Assembly: GCA_016703745.1 (NCBI GenBank)
Contig: JADJBK010000006.1
Coordinates: 1,488,001 to 1,552,000 of the forward strand
Direction of reading: 5' to 3'
From: Nitrosomonas sp.
GTDB taxonomy: Bacteria > Pseudomonadota > Gammaproteobacteria > Burkholderiales > Nitrosomonadaceae
DNA: 64,000 bases
Positions 28,720 to 37,595 of this stretch are shown piece by piece (position 1 is the first letter of the stretch; every line of letters starts with the position of its first letter). The notes below the pieces were generated by a model. It saw only the letters and a program-made list of their open reading frames with translations, had not been told where the DNA came from and ran no database searches. The position numbers were made by a program, and so were the translations under genes.

Positions 28720-29220
28720 TTAAAGATTATCTTCATGCTGATGACCTTCATCGTGATGATGGTGGTGATGGTGGTGATCGCCCGCATTGCTGCTCTCGCC
28801 GTCAGATATTTTAGGCGCCAATGGCGTAAAACGCGCACCCTGTGTTTCATAGCCCTCCAGAGCCACAAAAACCGACACTACTGTTTCAGGCGTTAATTCA
28901 AATTTCCCTTTTCCCCTCATCACATTTCCAAGAAACGGAGTTAGATCGACAGCCGTCTTTTCTCCGTTCGCACTGATGATATTTGCTTTTCCCGATCCTT
29001 CCTTGGTTGAAATTTCCTTATCCATGTGATCTGTGACGTAAAGACGTAACTCTTCTGCCTCTACAACCAACTCAAGATGAAAAGGACCTGCCATGCGCAA
29101 CTGCCCCCCGTGCGGGGCTTTTATTGAATCCAAGTATTCATCACTATGAGCCCAAACAAGACCGGATAGAACAACACTCAAAAAGAATAATATTCCCACA
29201 CCACTAAATATTTTTTTCAT
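28720..29220 (-). CDS. exported protein with histidine-rich C-terminus
   Basis: The protein has 166 residues from the ATG at 29220, which follows AAAGGAGTAGAA; a longer frame starts at 29256. A signal peptide covers about residues 1-24 (MKKIFSGVGILFFLSVVLSG, cleaved near VWAHSDEY). The middle reads KAPHGGQLRMAGPFHLELV, a pattern seen in small copper-region periplasmic proteins. The C-terminus is a run of eight histidines followed by DEGHQHED, a likely metal-binding tail. The closeness of copC/copD suggests copper or other metal binding in the periplasm, which is inference. Confidence 0.75.
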   Translation of the reverse strand: MKKIFSGVGILFFLSVVLSGLVWAHSDEYLDSIKAPHGGQLRMAGPFHLELVVEAEELRLYVTDHMDKEISTKEGSGKANIISANGEKTAVDLTPFLGNVMRGKGKFELTPETVVSVFVALEGYETQGARFTPLAPKISDGESSNAGDHHHHHHHHDEGHQHEDNL

Positions 29221-29259
29221 TTCTACTCCTTTCTTATAAAAGTGCGAAGAATCCATAAA

Positions 29260-29419
29260 AACTAATGGCTATGTCATCGTTAATTGTTGGTCACTGCAAA
29301 TAAACACTATTTATCATTTATAAACAAGCCATTAGCCAAAAAACCAATAATTGATATTTTTATTTAAATTCATTTGGTTACATAACAACCACTAACTAAC
29401 GATGACATAGCCAAACTAA
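29260..29419. mobile_element. 148-bp MITE-like element with 6-bp target duplication
   Basis: The terminal inverted repeats of 26 bp (29266-29291 and 29388-29413) match at 23 positions; the outer 17 bp, TGGCTATGTCATCGTTA, are perfect. The element is directly flanked by AACTAA on both sides (29260-29265 and 29414-29419), a target duplication. The 96-bp interior is AT-rich and has no coding capacity. It needs a transposase from elsewhere. I did not see these ends on any other element in the window. Confidence 0.82.
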
Positions 29420-29485
29420 TACACCATTTCAGTACCGCAATCTATTAACAAATAAAACTTCTAAATATTTTCAAAATTAAAATAA

Positions 29486-31612
29486 TCAGTGCACATGATC
29501 TTTAGGAGGAGGCAATATCTCACCCTCCTGATTAAGTTGAGCAAGCTGTTTGACCAACAAGTTAGGGTCGTCCCAGCCAGAGCTGTCAATTGAGGGAATC
29601 CATCTTGCTCGCAAATAACCAAAACGATCAATCAAAAACTCCATATGTTCAGGCATAACTCCTTCCCCCATAATATCCGGATGAGTAAGTGTTCTTCTGA
29701 AAAGAAGGTAACTATTCCTTATTTCATACCAACCATCCAGCACCACGGGGAAAGCAACATCCGCAGAAATATTCTCCAGGATATTTTTACTGAGCTCATC
29801 CATCGGAATTGCCAGAATTTCTGTATCAAGCATTTTTAGCCTGTCAGTCAATTCATTTAATTCTTTCAATCTCACAGAGGAATCAGGCCAGCTGAACAAA
29901 ACCAATATTATGTTACTGCGTTGTCGATAATCTTTCAGAATACCTGCCTTACCATTAACAGCAGTAAACTGAAACATCGGAGGTCCCATGGATGGTCTAT
30001 CAGGTACCACAGAAGGGTTTAATAGTCTGGCCTGATACCCCCTTGACATGGCATGCAAGTAATTAACTGTATCCCACCGATCTTCTTCAGATAAATTTGC
30101 TGCGAAACCAGGCATACCACTTTCTGCCACTCCGTAAGTTAGCCAGTGAAAAAAGTCACCAGCAGTGTGTTTAGCAGTATGCGCTTCTGTCAGCAAATCT
30201 ACGGCTGGCCGAGAAAATGTTTTGGCCAAAAGACCATTACCTGCGCCCTGAGAGCCATGGCAGTTTGTGCAATTTTCGGCAAACAAGGCGCTTCCATTGG
30301 AAATGGAAATCGCATCGAACGGAACTGGCGTACTCTGATAGGTCTCAGGGTACGCCTTAATAGCAAACTGAGGCAGAATTATCGATAACGCAAAAATTAT
30401 TAGGATTGCTGGTACTACATATCGTTTTTTGACTTGCCAGTTATTTCTAATGCCTAGCCAGATCGATCCTATTCCTATGGCCAATAGTCCTATTCCACTC
30501 CAGAAATAATTCTGAACAGTAGGATCTTCCCATGTTGCAACTACGGAAAACCTAAACGGGTATGGCCAGTATTCCACCATCGCATGTTTGGCAGGCACAG
30601 TATTGGACAACACGGTGGCAATTAAAACTAAAAATAGTGCCAGGATAAATTCTATACGAACCCATTTCTGTAGCTTTGTCATACCAACTGTAGCATCTAC
30701 AGAAAAATCACCCAACCTTTTCGTCTGGCTAACATCAGAGTATAGCCGTTGAAAGTAACTCAGACTTGACAGTGATTCAGAATTATGTTGAATATCTGCT
30801 TTAACAAGTCTCTCAAACAACGGCAACCATCTAGACCGAGCCTGATAAGCAATTATCAAGACAACCGTTAATAATGCAATTTTGGTATTTAATAGCCACC
30901 CGTATGCACTTGATACCAGAGCATGGTAATCCTCATCAATCATCCGATCGGCTACAATAACACCTGTTAGCATAATTGCCAGCATTACAGGCAATGCCAG
31001 CCCCGAAAATCTTTTCAAACAGGCAACATTCAGGCCAAAGCCACCCTCTTGATCATCTGTTGGTTGTTTATCAAAAACAATCAATAAAAAAGCTGGCAAT
31101 GCGCCAAACCAAATCCCTGCCAGCAAAATATGTATCGAATACAGCGAAACATACGTAAGATAGTTTTCTTCAGCGGCCGAATGGCTAACAAGCGCCCCCG
31201 CGATTAGTGGAAAGGCTGCAGCCAGTGCGCAGGAGTAATAATGCCAGGATTGTCTAGGTTTTTTTCGAAGCAGCAACAGAATTAGAAAAAATAAAATAGC
31301 GGCAAACAGGGCACGAGCCACCCACATATGCCCCATTTTAGTTTGAACAATAATCTCTAACCACGCACTGGGCAATAAAACATTCGCATCCACACCCGTA
31401 GCTTCTGCTGTCGTTATCGCCAATATACCCAAAAGGCCAACTAAAATTATCCCTGCCAGCCATGGAAACAAACGTTCTAATCGTCGAACCCAAAATCTTT
31501 CATACAACGAAGTAGACTGACTTGCGTAGGCAAGAAAAAAACAACTTCCTAATAATATAAGATTAGCAACGAGTTGCATCCAGCGCGCAGTTGTCGCAAA
31601 AAACTCAAGCAC
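29486..31612 (-). CDS. copD: CopD-type copper-resistance membrane protein fused to cytochrome c and a thioredoxin-like domain
   Basis: The 708-residue protein has three parts. Residues 1-340 are a multi-TM CopD domain (KMGHMWVARALFAAILFFL, SIHILLAGIWFGALPAFLL). Two more TM helices lie at about 367-415. A cytochrome c domain carries haem site C448-TN-C451-H452 and a likely Met ligand in ESGMPGFA. The C-terminal ~170 residues look like a thioredoxin/SCO fold (SNIILVLFSWPDSSVRLKEL, FPVVLDGWYEIRNSYLLFRR) but lack a CxxC pair. It belongs to the amo-linked copCD pair, 15 bp after copC. The role is probably copper handling in the periplasm or membrane for AMO, with a redox function. Confidence 0.88.
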   Translation of the reverse strand: MLEFFATTARWMQLVANLILLGSCFFLAYASQSTSLYERFWVRRLERLFPWLAGIILVGLLGILAITTAEATGVDANVLLPSAWLEIIVQTKMGHMWVARALFAAILFFLILLLLRKKPRQSWHYYSCALAAAFPLIAGALVSHSAAEENYLTYVSLYSIHILLAGIWFGALPAFLLIVFDKQPTDDQEGGFGLNVACLKRFSGLALPVMLAIMLTGVIVADRMIDEDYHALVSSAYGWLLNTKIALLTVVLIIAYQARSRWLPLFERLVKADIQHNSESLSSLSYFQRLYSDVSQTKRLGDFSVDATVGMTKLQKWVRIEFILALFLVLIATVLSNTVPAKHAMVEYWPYPFRFSVVATWEDPTVQNYFWSGIGLLAIGIGSIWLGIRNNWQVKKRYVVPAILIIFALSIILPQFAIKAYPETYQSTPVPFDAISISNGSALFAENCTNCHGSQGAGNGLLAKTFSRPAVDLLTEAHTAKHTAGDFFHWLTYGVAESGMPGFAANLSEEDRWDTVNYLHAMSRGYQARLLNPSVVPDRPSMGPPMFQFTAVNGKAGILKDYRQRSNIILVLFSWPDSSVRLKELNELTDRLKMLDTEILAIPMDELSKNILENISADVAFPVVLDGWYEIRNSYLLFRRTLTHPDIMGEGVMPEHMEFLIDRFGYLRARWIPSIDSSGWDDPNLLVKQLAQLNQEGEILPPPKDHVH

Positions 31613-31627
31613 CTACTGCCCCTCCCA

Positions 31628-32077
31628 TCAATCCGATTTCTGCTTAATACTAAACATATAATCCGCATCTACCACATGGCCGTCCACAGATAGCACACGG
31701 AATTTAACGGTATATTTCCCCGAGGCCAGTTCCGGCAATTCAAGATAAATTGATTTTGGATCTTCGGAATGAACCAATGGTTTTTTTTCAGTTACAGTTT
31801 TCTTTTTTTCATCAAAAACAACTAAAGAAGCATAATCAGCCTCAATTTCCTCATTAAACCAAAGACGTATCTGCTTAGGCGGTATCGAAAGCACCGCACG
31901 ACGCGCGGGCTCAGCCTTGACAAGCGAAGCGTGAGCAAAAGCATCATGTGAGTAGATAAGAAATATCGCTAGCATTAAACCAATTAGTAGCGTACTTGTT
32001 AAGCGAACCAATAACACTCCCCCGTTCAAAAACAATCTACACACGAGCTCTACTGCAAACAATCTGTTTAGACTCAT
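31628..32077 (-). CDS. copC: CopC periplasmic copper-binding protein
   Basis: The 149-residue protein has a signal peptide and begins after cleavage at HASLVKAEPA, placing a histidine at the mature N-terminus as in copper-binding CopC proteins. The domain continues with IRLWFNEEIEADYASLVV and ends with the conserved VDGHVVDADYMFSI. A start further downstream (GVLLVRLTS...) would also leave a signal peptide. It pairs with the CopD fusion downstream and follows the amoD-type gene. Confidence 0.92.
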   Translation of the reverse strand: MSLNRLFAVELVCRLFLNGGVLLVRLTSTLLIGLMLAIFLIYSHDAFAHASLVKAEPARRAVLSIPPKQIRLWFNEEIEADYASLVVFDEKKKTVTEKKPLVHSEDPKSIYLELPELASGKYTVKFRVLSVDGHVVDADYMFSIKQKSD

Positions 32078-32137
32078 ACTTTATCTATCCCATAAAAGGT
32101 TAAACAAATCGAACTGATTCGGTATTTCACAAATCAA

Positions 32138-32725
32138 TTAAGCCACTTGCTGGTTACTGTCTCCAGATTTATTCTTTTTCATAAAGAAGAATCCGGCTGC
32201 TGCAGCAACTACTGCCAGCAATCCAAATATCATCGGTAAATTTGATTTACCACCCGTTCCCACAGCAAACGGGAAACGCGACACATATTCAACATCACTA
32301 CCGCGAACTGTTACCAATCCAACAAATTTTCCTTCTAGCGGAAAATTATGCTCAAATGTAACCGATCCATTTGGGTAAACCTTGGGTTCTATTTGGAATA
32401 TTGTAACTTCATCCAAATTATCTTCCGATCCCGTATCACGAATTATGCGCACTTCAGTAGTCATCGGACGTAAATCCTCATCTATATAGTCCAGCGCGAC
32501 AATCGTTCGACCAATATTTGGAATATCCTCACAGAATTCCTGTTCCTGGGAGCTCTCTGGCTGGTATCCGGTAAAGTGCATGGTGTAAGGGCCAATCGTT
32601 AATTTGCACATATCATCCGCCAGAGACAGCCCTCCATGCGCATTCACCTGCACGCTAAATGCCACTCCGAGTAATATTGCTGTCAGCCACTGCGATGTGC
32701 TCTGCATGCAGTTCTTTATCATCAT
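32138..32725 (-). CDS. amoD: AmoD-type membrane protein (amo cluster orf5)
   Basis: The 195-residue protein has a signal peptide (ILLGVAFSVQVNAHGGLSLADD), a beta-rich periplasmic domain (CKLTIGPYTMHFTGYQPES) and one C-terminal TM helix (LPMIFGLLAVVAAAAGFFFM) with a Lys-rich end. It is a paralogue of the preceding amoE-type gene. Both occur downstream of amoCAB in betaproteobacterial ammonia oxidisers, and their exact role is unsettled. A good ribosome site (AGAGGGAGAAAG) precedes the ATG at 32725. Confidence 0.9.
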   Translation of the reverse strand: MMIKNCMQSTSQWLTAILLGVAFSVQVNAHGGLSLADDMCKLTIGPYTMHFTGYQPESSQEQEFCEDIPNIGRTIVALDYIDEDLRPMTTEVRIIRDTGSEDNLDEVTIFQIEPKVYPNGSVTFEHNFPLEGKFVGLVTVRGSDVEYVSRFPFAVGTGGKSNLPMIFGLLAVVAAAAGFFFMKKNKSGDSNQQVA

Positions 32726-32792
32726 TTACTTTCTCCCTCTTTAAATCTTTTGATTGTATATCTAATCGCACATTATAAAAATGGTTTTTTAT

Positions 32793-33365
32793 CTATTTCC
32801 ACCGGTTTTTGAACCATTTGTTAATACGTCCGGACTGCACCAGTTTAAATATAAGCCAAGATAATACTAACAGCACGATAGCCGGACCTATAGCCTGGCG
32901 TGCCACTTTTGCATAATCCACCATCTCCACGCGCAGTTGATAGTGATAGTTTAATGGCGGCACCCCCTCTGCAGTCACCAATAGCGAATATAGCCCCTGA
33001 TCCAGCCGTTCCAATCCGTTTATCACGCCATCCGGGTAATAATCCGCATTCATTTGGGCAACCGTCTCGCCTTCAGGGGTCGCTCCACGAAATACTTTTA
33101 AACTCACCGGCATGTTTCTGAGCGCCGGATCAATTAAGTCTACGACCAGATACGTTTCCCCCGCAACCGGTATCTCTGTGCAATATTGTCCTGTCTGATC
33201 ATGTTGTGGCTGATACGCACTTAGATGCACCATATTTTCACCAACCTGACGAACGCAGATATCCTCTTCCAGTGGTACCGCTCCGTGCGCCTGTACATTA
33301 CTTATATTCAATGCTCCAATCAATCCACAACACGCTAAAACTACCTGTATTGATCGCCTCATCAT
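32793..33365 (-). CDS. amoE: AmoE-type membrane protein (amo cluster orf4)
   Basis: The protein has 190 residues from the ATG at 33365, chosen because a GGGGGGAATTGGTC ribosome site precedes it and a signal peptide follows (SIQVVLACCGLIGALNIS, cleaved near VQAHGAVPL). It has a periplasmic beta domain (CVRQVGENMVHLSAYQPQHD, similar to AmoD's CKLTIGPYTMHFTGYQPES) and one C-terminal TM helix (AIGPAIVLLVLSWLIFKLV). It sits behind a terminator-like hairpin after amoB, so its expression may be lower than that of amoCAB. Confidence 0.9.
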   Translation of the reverse strand: MMRRSIQVVLACCGLIGALNISNVQAHGAVPLEEDICVRQVGENMVHLSAYQPQHDQTGQYCTEIPVAGETYLVVDLIDPALRNMPVSLKVFRGATPEGETVAQMNADYYPDGVINGLERLDQGLYSLLVTAEGVPPLNYHYQLRVEMVDYAKVARQAIGPAIVLLVLSWLIFKLVQSGRINKWFKNRWK

Positions 33366-33512
33366 GACCAATTCCCCCCCATAAATTTTTAATCTATTTG
33401 CAACAAGCCCTTCTCTCAAATAGCCCAATCGCTATTTTTTGTTAGCAATCATCTCATAGAGACAACGATTATTTCGACAGATTTCAGGATACTTTGTTCT
33501 CGTTCCGCTAAT

Positions 33513-33557
33513 AAAAAAACCGTTACACCCCTGCCTGACGACCGCGGTGTAACGGTT
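33513..33557 (-). terminator. rho-independent terminator after amoB
   Basis: A perfect 12-bp stem (AACCGTTACACC with GGTGTAACGGTT, 16-nt loop) begins 30 bp after the amoB stop in the direction of transcription. It is followed by a run of seven T on the minus strand. It should end most amoCAB transcripts, with read-through into amoE-amoD-copCD. Confidence 0.9.
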
Positions 33558-33586
33558 GATGGTGATTAACCTAACCCTGGTATTGC

Positions 33587-34850
33587 TTAGAGTTTGGTAA
33601 AGACTGGAATCACTGGACCAGCAATACTGGTGATATGTCGATTTCCTTCTTCATCCCAAGCCATCAGCAGTCCACCAAAGCGGCTTTCCGGGTCACCCAA
33701 CAACGCCATCAAGCGTTGAATTTCCCATAATGCATCTTTGGCTTCCATTTTCATTTCTCTGGTTTCGCCCGGCTGGATTGGTGTTTCATCATCAAATGAC
33801 AGTCCAATTGCCGTTAATTCACGTGGATAGTTTGGATCCAGTGTTTTACGTCCAACCGAGTTAATAAAACGAATACCTGCCGTGGTGAATTCACCGAACT
33901 CAATCGCGCTATCACCATTGTTAGTTACTTCCATTGAAACACGCAGCGCACGACCTGGTACGTCATAGTTCGCGTCTGTTATGGTAATAGCAACCGGGTT
34001 AGGTGCTACCGGTAATGGAGCAACCTTGGATTCACCCGCTTGAATTGGTACAGTGTAGGGATGTTTGTTTTCTGTATAGCGATAACCACCCCATACTAAA
34101 CCTAGCGTCACTACTACCATCACCCAGGCAATCTTGGTATCCACTGGATCACGCAGCAGGTCATCACCGTATGCCAGCAGTACCCGGCTACGCGGGAGGA
34201 ACATGGGACGGATAGTGAATACGCCAATCCAGAAAACACCCAGCGATATCCACAATACGTGCCAGAAAAGTCCATTGGTATGATTAAACGTTTCTGAATC
34301 GATGGTTTCACCCGTCAGCAACTTGAGCGGATTGGTAAAATCATCCCAACTTCCCGTGATGTTCATCCATGCGCCCGGACCAGCAATTGGACCAGCTCCT
34401 TCCACATTCAACATCGCATGAATGTGGTGACGACCAGGAATACGCGCTCTCAGATTAACTTCGAATGCATAGTCACGGCCAACCTGCAATGGTCCAGAAA
34501 TAAACCATGGATGACCATTGATTTTGGTACTCAGCCGAACAAAAACCGGACTCGGGCTACCCACGTTCAGGAATGCGCGTTCAGGTTTTGAAGCAGCCCG
34601 TGGCCAGTCTGATGCCAAATGGAACTTACCTTCCATTCTTGCATTTTCATTCACTTTGACAGTTTCCTGGACTCCATTTCACGTCATACCATTGCACAGT
34701 CCGCATCCGCAGGAATGGCTCTTGTGAACGCTCACCATGTGCCGCTACCGTTGAAACATCCAGCGTCATCGTCATGGTCAGTGCTGCTACTGCATAGGCC
34801 GCACCGTAAAGCCCCATCACGCCATGTTTATATAGTTTTTTGATATCCAT
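33587..34850 (-). pseudogene. amoB: ammonia monooxygenase subunit B, frameshifted
   Basis: AmoB is the large periplasmic copper subunit of ammonia monooxygenase. The frame from the ATG at 34850 (overlapping amoA's stop as TAATG) reads normally through the signal peptide and the N-terminal copper histidine (His38 in VAAHGERSQEPF). At WSPG, about residue 62, one extra base occurs in an A-run (TTT at 34663-34665 on the plus strand). After it, the correct protein continues in another frame (KVNENARMEGKFHLASDWP) through the copper-site GRHHIHAML, two TM helices and VIPVFTKL. Removing one base gives 420 residues, which I recall as the Nitrosomonas length. It is a true lesion or a sequence error. 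Confidence 0.9.
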
Positions 34851-35764
34851 TATTTGATCCTCTCTGGAAAGCCTTCTTCACCAAATGCAGTCACATCTTC
34901 TCTATGTACAATCCGTCCTCTTTTACCTTTAACGTAGAAGAAGGCTGTGCAGTAGACTTTGCCCAGATACCACCAAACGCAGAACATCAACATGGAAACG
35001 AATGCTGCAAAGAACGCCGCAATCACTGTGGTATGGCCGCCAAAAGTACGCAATGATCCTTTCTCAATCAGACGCGTATATTCCGGTGTACCTGTGCGAA
35101 TGTACATGTGACCCATGTAATCAGCCATCGACAGCAAGTGTCCTTCTACTACGATCGGCAAATGTGTAGGACCAAATATCGGCCAGTTACCTGGATAAAA
35201 TAACAATCCAAAGAAGGCACCGCCAACCAATGCGGTAACTAACCAGTTACGTGTCAAATACAAGGTCAAATCCAGCATTAATGCACCTGGAAGCATAATA
35301 CCCGGTGTGACAAAATTGATTGGGTAATGTGACCACCAGTAGAATCCCCAGTAGCGGGTCAGCCATTCACCCAGCAACAAACATATTACGCAAAGGGTCG
35401 CGCCAAATGGTTGACGATAGTTCACCCACAGGTAGTACATAATGGTCGAACAGTAGGTAATTCCAACGATAGGTGTCAATACCGGCCACCACTGGCGATC
35501 TTTCCAATCCAGCCAGAAATCCCAGTCACCTGCCAATAGCATAAAATGCATGTGGTAGGTTCCAACCAGCAGCACAATCAAAATCGGAAAATACACCGCA
35601 TCAATCAATCGCGACATGTGAATCGCTTCTGGCGGCATTTTAGCCGCTTTCAGAATTTCATTCGTTCTGAATACACCAGCAAACATACCTTCGCCCTTGG
35701 TGAGCAAAGTAAACACCATTAACAACGGTACGACATATATCAGAACTAGTAAAATATCATTCAT
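34850..35764 (-). CDS. amoA: ammonia monooxygenase subunit A
   Basis: AmoA is the multi-TM subunit of ammonia monooxygenase, which oxidises ammonia to hydroxylamine. The sequence has all usual blocks: AKMPPEAIHMSRLIDAVYFP, GDWDFWLDWKDRQWWPVLTP, YCSTIMYYLWVNYRQPFGAT, RYWGFYWWSHYPINFVTPG, GPTHLPIVVEGHLLSMADYM and the end DVTAFGEEGFPERIK. The frame opens at 35764 behind a very strong AAGGGAGGGAGTT site, giving 304 residues with an extra N-terminal hydrophobic segment (MNDILLVLIYVVPLLMVFTL). From memory the N. europaea protein is about 276 residues and would start near FRTNEIL; an ATG at 35686 is close to that. The gene itself is intact. Confidence 0.95.
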   Translation of the reverse strand: MNDILLVLIYVVPLLMVFTLLTKGEGMFAGVFRTNEILKAAKMPPEAIHMSRLIDAVYFPILIVLLVGTYHMHFMLLAGDWDFWLDWKDRQWWPVLTPIVGITYCSTIMYYLWVNYRQPFGATLCVICLLLGEWLTRYWGFYWWSHYPINFVTPGIMLPGALMLDLTLYLTRNWLVTALVGGAFFGLLFYPGNWPIFGPTHLPIVVEGHLLSMADYMGHMYIRTGTPEYTRLIEKGSLRTFGGHTTVIAAFFAAFVSMLMFCVWWYLGKVYCTAFFYVKGKRGRIVHREDVTAFGEEGFPERIK

Positions 35765-35956
35765 AACTCCCTCCCTTTTCTAGCTTGTAATATTAAGTGT
35801 AGCAACATGACGATTCCTCTATCTTTATCAATAAAGTACCTCTCTCGTACCCGGCTGACTCCAATCCCTCGAAATCAACCAGGGTATTTCCACTCACATC
35901 CTGGAAGCGTGGCGCCAATCAACTACTCGACGCCGCGCCACCAAAAATGTACCAGA

Positions 35957-36773
35957 TTAAGCTACGACCCGGTTGTTAAGAATTTCTTTACTTTGGTTAT
36001 TCCAGATAACGTCAGTCAGATTGGAATAACGGGTGATAATCTGTGCAGCAATACCACCTTGAAACAGGCCAGCCCATCCCAGAATCACGAAGCCCCAGTG
36101 CAGCGGTGCACTAAACAGCTCTTCCATGAACCAGAAAGCATGGCCCCATTCGTTCAAACCAACGTTAGGCAGAATCATCAATGGTCCCGCAATCGCCATA
36201 ACCAGTGGGAATGAAATTCCACGGCTATACAGCGGTAGACGAGTCATTGCATACAGGTATGCAGCAATACCGCAGACAATGTACATTGGGAATGAACCAT
36301 AAAATACCACTACATGACTAGGGGTAAAGCTGGTGTCACGGATAATCACTTGATGCCAGGGAAGCATCTTGCTCCGTGAAGAAACTACCGCCCCAGTACA
36401 CACCAAAGATGTATACGCCAATCCACATCAACCAGTAGAAATAACGTTTAATCTCCAGTTTAGGATCAAGGTTATCCAACTGCTCTTTGGTATCACGCGT
36501 TTTTAAGATCCAGCCCCAGGTTACCAAGGCAAACAACGGCATAATGGTCATGTGTACGCGCCACAGTCCCATCCAGATGCGGTCAAATTCAGGCTCCATC
36601 GAGTCCATACCGTGCGAATACGCAAAAGTACGTTGATACCATACCCAGAATATTGCTACCAACAGCATGGTGATCATGCCAAATTTGTACCACTTGGAGT
36701 CATACCACAACGACATGTCATAGCCTCTTTCCGAGGTAGACGCTGCGCTGCTTGTTCCCATCGTAGTTGCCAT
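35957..36773 (-). pseudogene. amoC: ammonia monooxygenase subunit C, frameshifted
   Basis: AmoC is the third membrane subunit of ammonia monooxygenase. The ATG at 36773 follows AGGAGGAACTAGAG. The frame reads normally to FFTEQDAS, about residue 138. One extra C follows (TCCCTGG where TCCTGG is expected; GGG at 36359-36361 on the plus strand). The correct protein continues in the next frame: WHQVIIRDTSFTPSHVVVFY, NEWGHAFWFMEELFSAPLHW, and the end SKEILNNRVVA. Removing one base restores a 271-residue AmoC. It is a real inactivating change in one of possibly several amo copies, or a homopolymer sequence error. Confidence 0.92.
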
Positions 36774-36948
36774 CTCTAGTTCCTCCTATCGAACAACATT
36801 TTTGTTAAAAATTGTGATGATTTGTCTTCTTTCCATCACCCGTCTTCACAAAAACCACAAACTAATCGCGGCTTTTGCCTTGCTTGTGACACTCTACTAC
36901 CACTTTTGTTCCAGCAAGGTTACACCTCCAACGCCAGATACACCCGAA

Positions 36949-36977
36949 AGCGTAGTCACCTTCTCATCCTTAGTCAA
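36949..36977 (-). promoter_or_regulatory. predicted sigma70-type amoC promoter
   Basis: On the minus strand, TTGACT (36977-36972) and TACGCT (36954-36949) are separated by 17 bp. Transcription would begin near 36942, leaving a leader of about 170 nt before amoC. This is the best promoter match in the region; it is predicted by eye only. Confidence 0.6.
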
Positions 36978-36984
36978 GTTTTTT

Positions 36985-37001
36985 CCATACTTTAAGTATG
37001 G
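36985..37001. promoter_or_regulatory. palindrome upstream of amoC promoter, possible operator
   Basis: CCATACTTTAAGTATGG is symmetrical apart from its centre and lies 8 bp upstream of the predicted -35 box. The position suits an activator site. No regulator can be named. Confidence 0.4.
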
Positions 37002-37595
37002 GAATATAAGATCATTCCAAATTTACTTAATATTAACTAAAGGTTGGCGAAACCACGCACCTCCAAAAATATTATTCAGCGCCCGCCCCGAAACCCAATT
37101 TTCACCATCTACCCGTATAATTTCTGCCCCCTCCTGAACAAAATACAACGAAACAACACTACCAAAAACATATCCATTTGTGATTCTTGGGAGATATCGC
37201 CCAGAAAAGCCGATTACAACGCAGCAGTCATCGCTGATTGTTCACAATCAGAATATTTTTTGCATCTGAAAAAAGTTTCAGGCCGTTCGCCGGTATCTTA
37301 AATCCACACGGCAAAATCAAATTTTTTCTGGATAATATCTAAAGACGCGTAGCGGAGCGAACGACCGATTCACTGAGTGACGGCACGCAAAGTTCCATGA
37401 ACCGATAGGCATAATTGCGAAGAAAGTAATTGCGGCGGATTGAAATAAAAGTTGTGTTTTCTTCGAATAAATGATCCCCGGGAAGCATGATCAGGGAGGA
37501 ATCTGTCTCAGGAATAATTCAGCTTGACAGGCAAAGTCGGACAGTTTGAGCGTAGGACATAGAGCACCAAATGAGGAATAAAAACTCCTTCATTG

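Noticed and set aside
37044..37301. Small open frames in the amo upstream region
   Set aside because: There is no ribosome site and no recognisable protein; the sequence composition is AT-rich intergenic.
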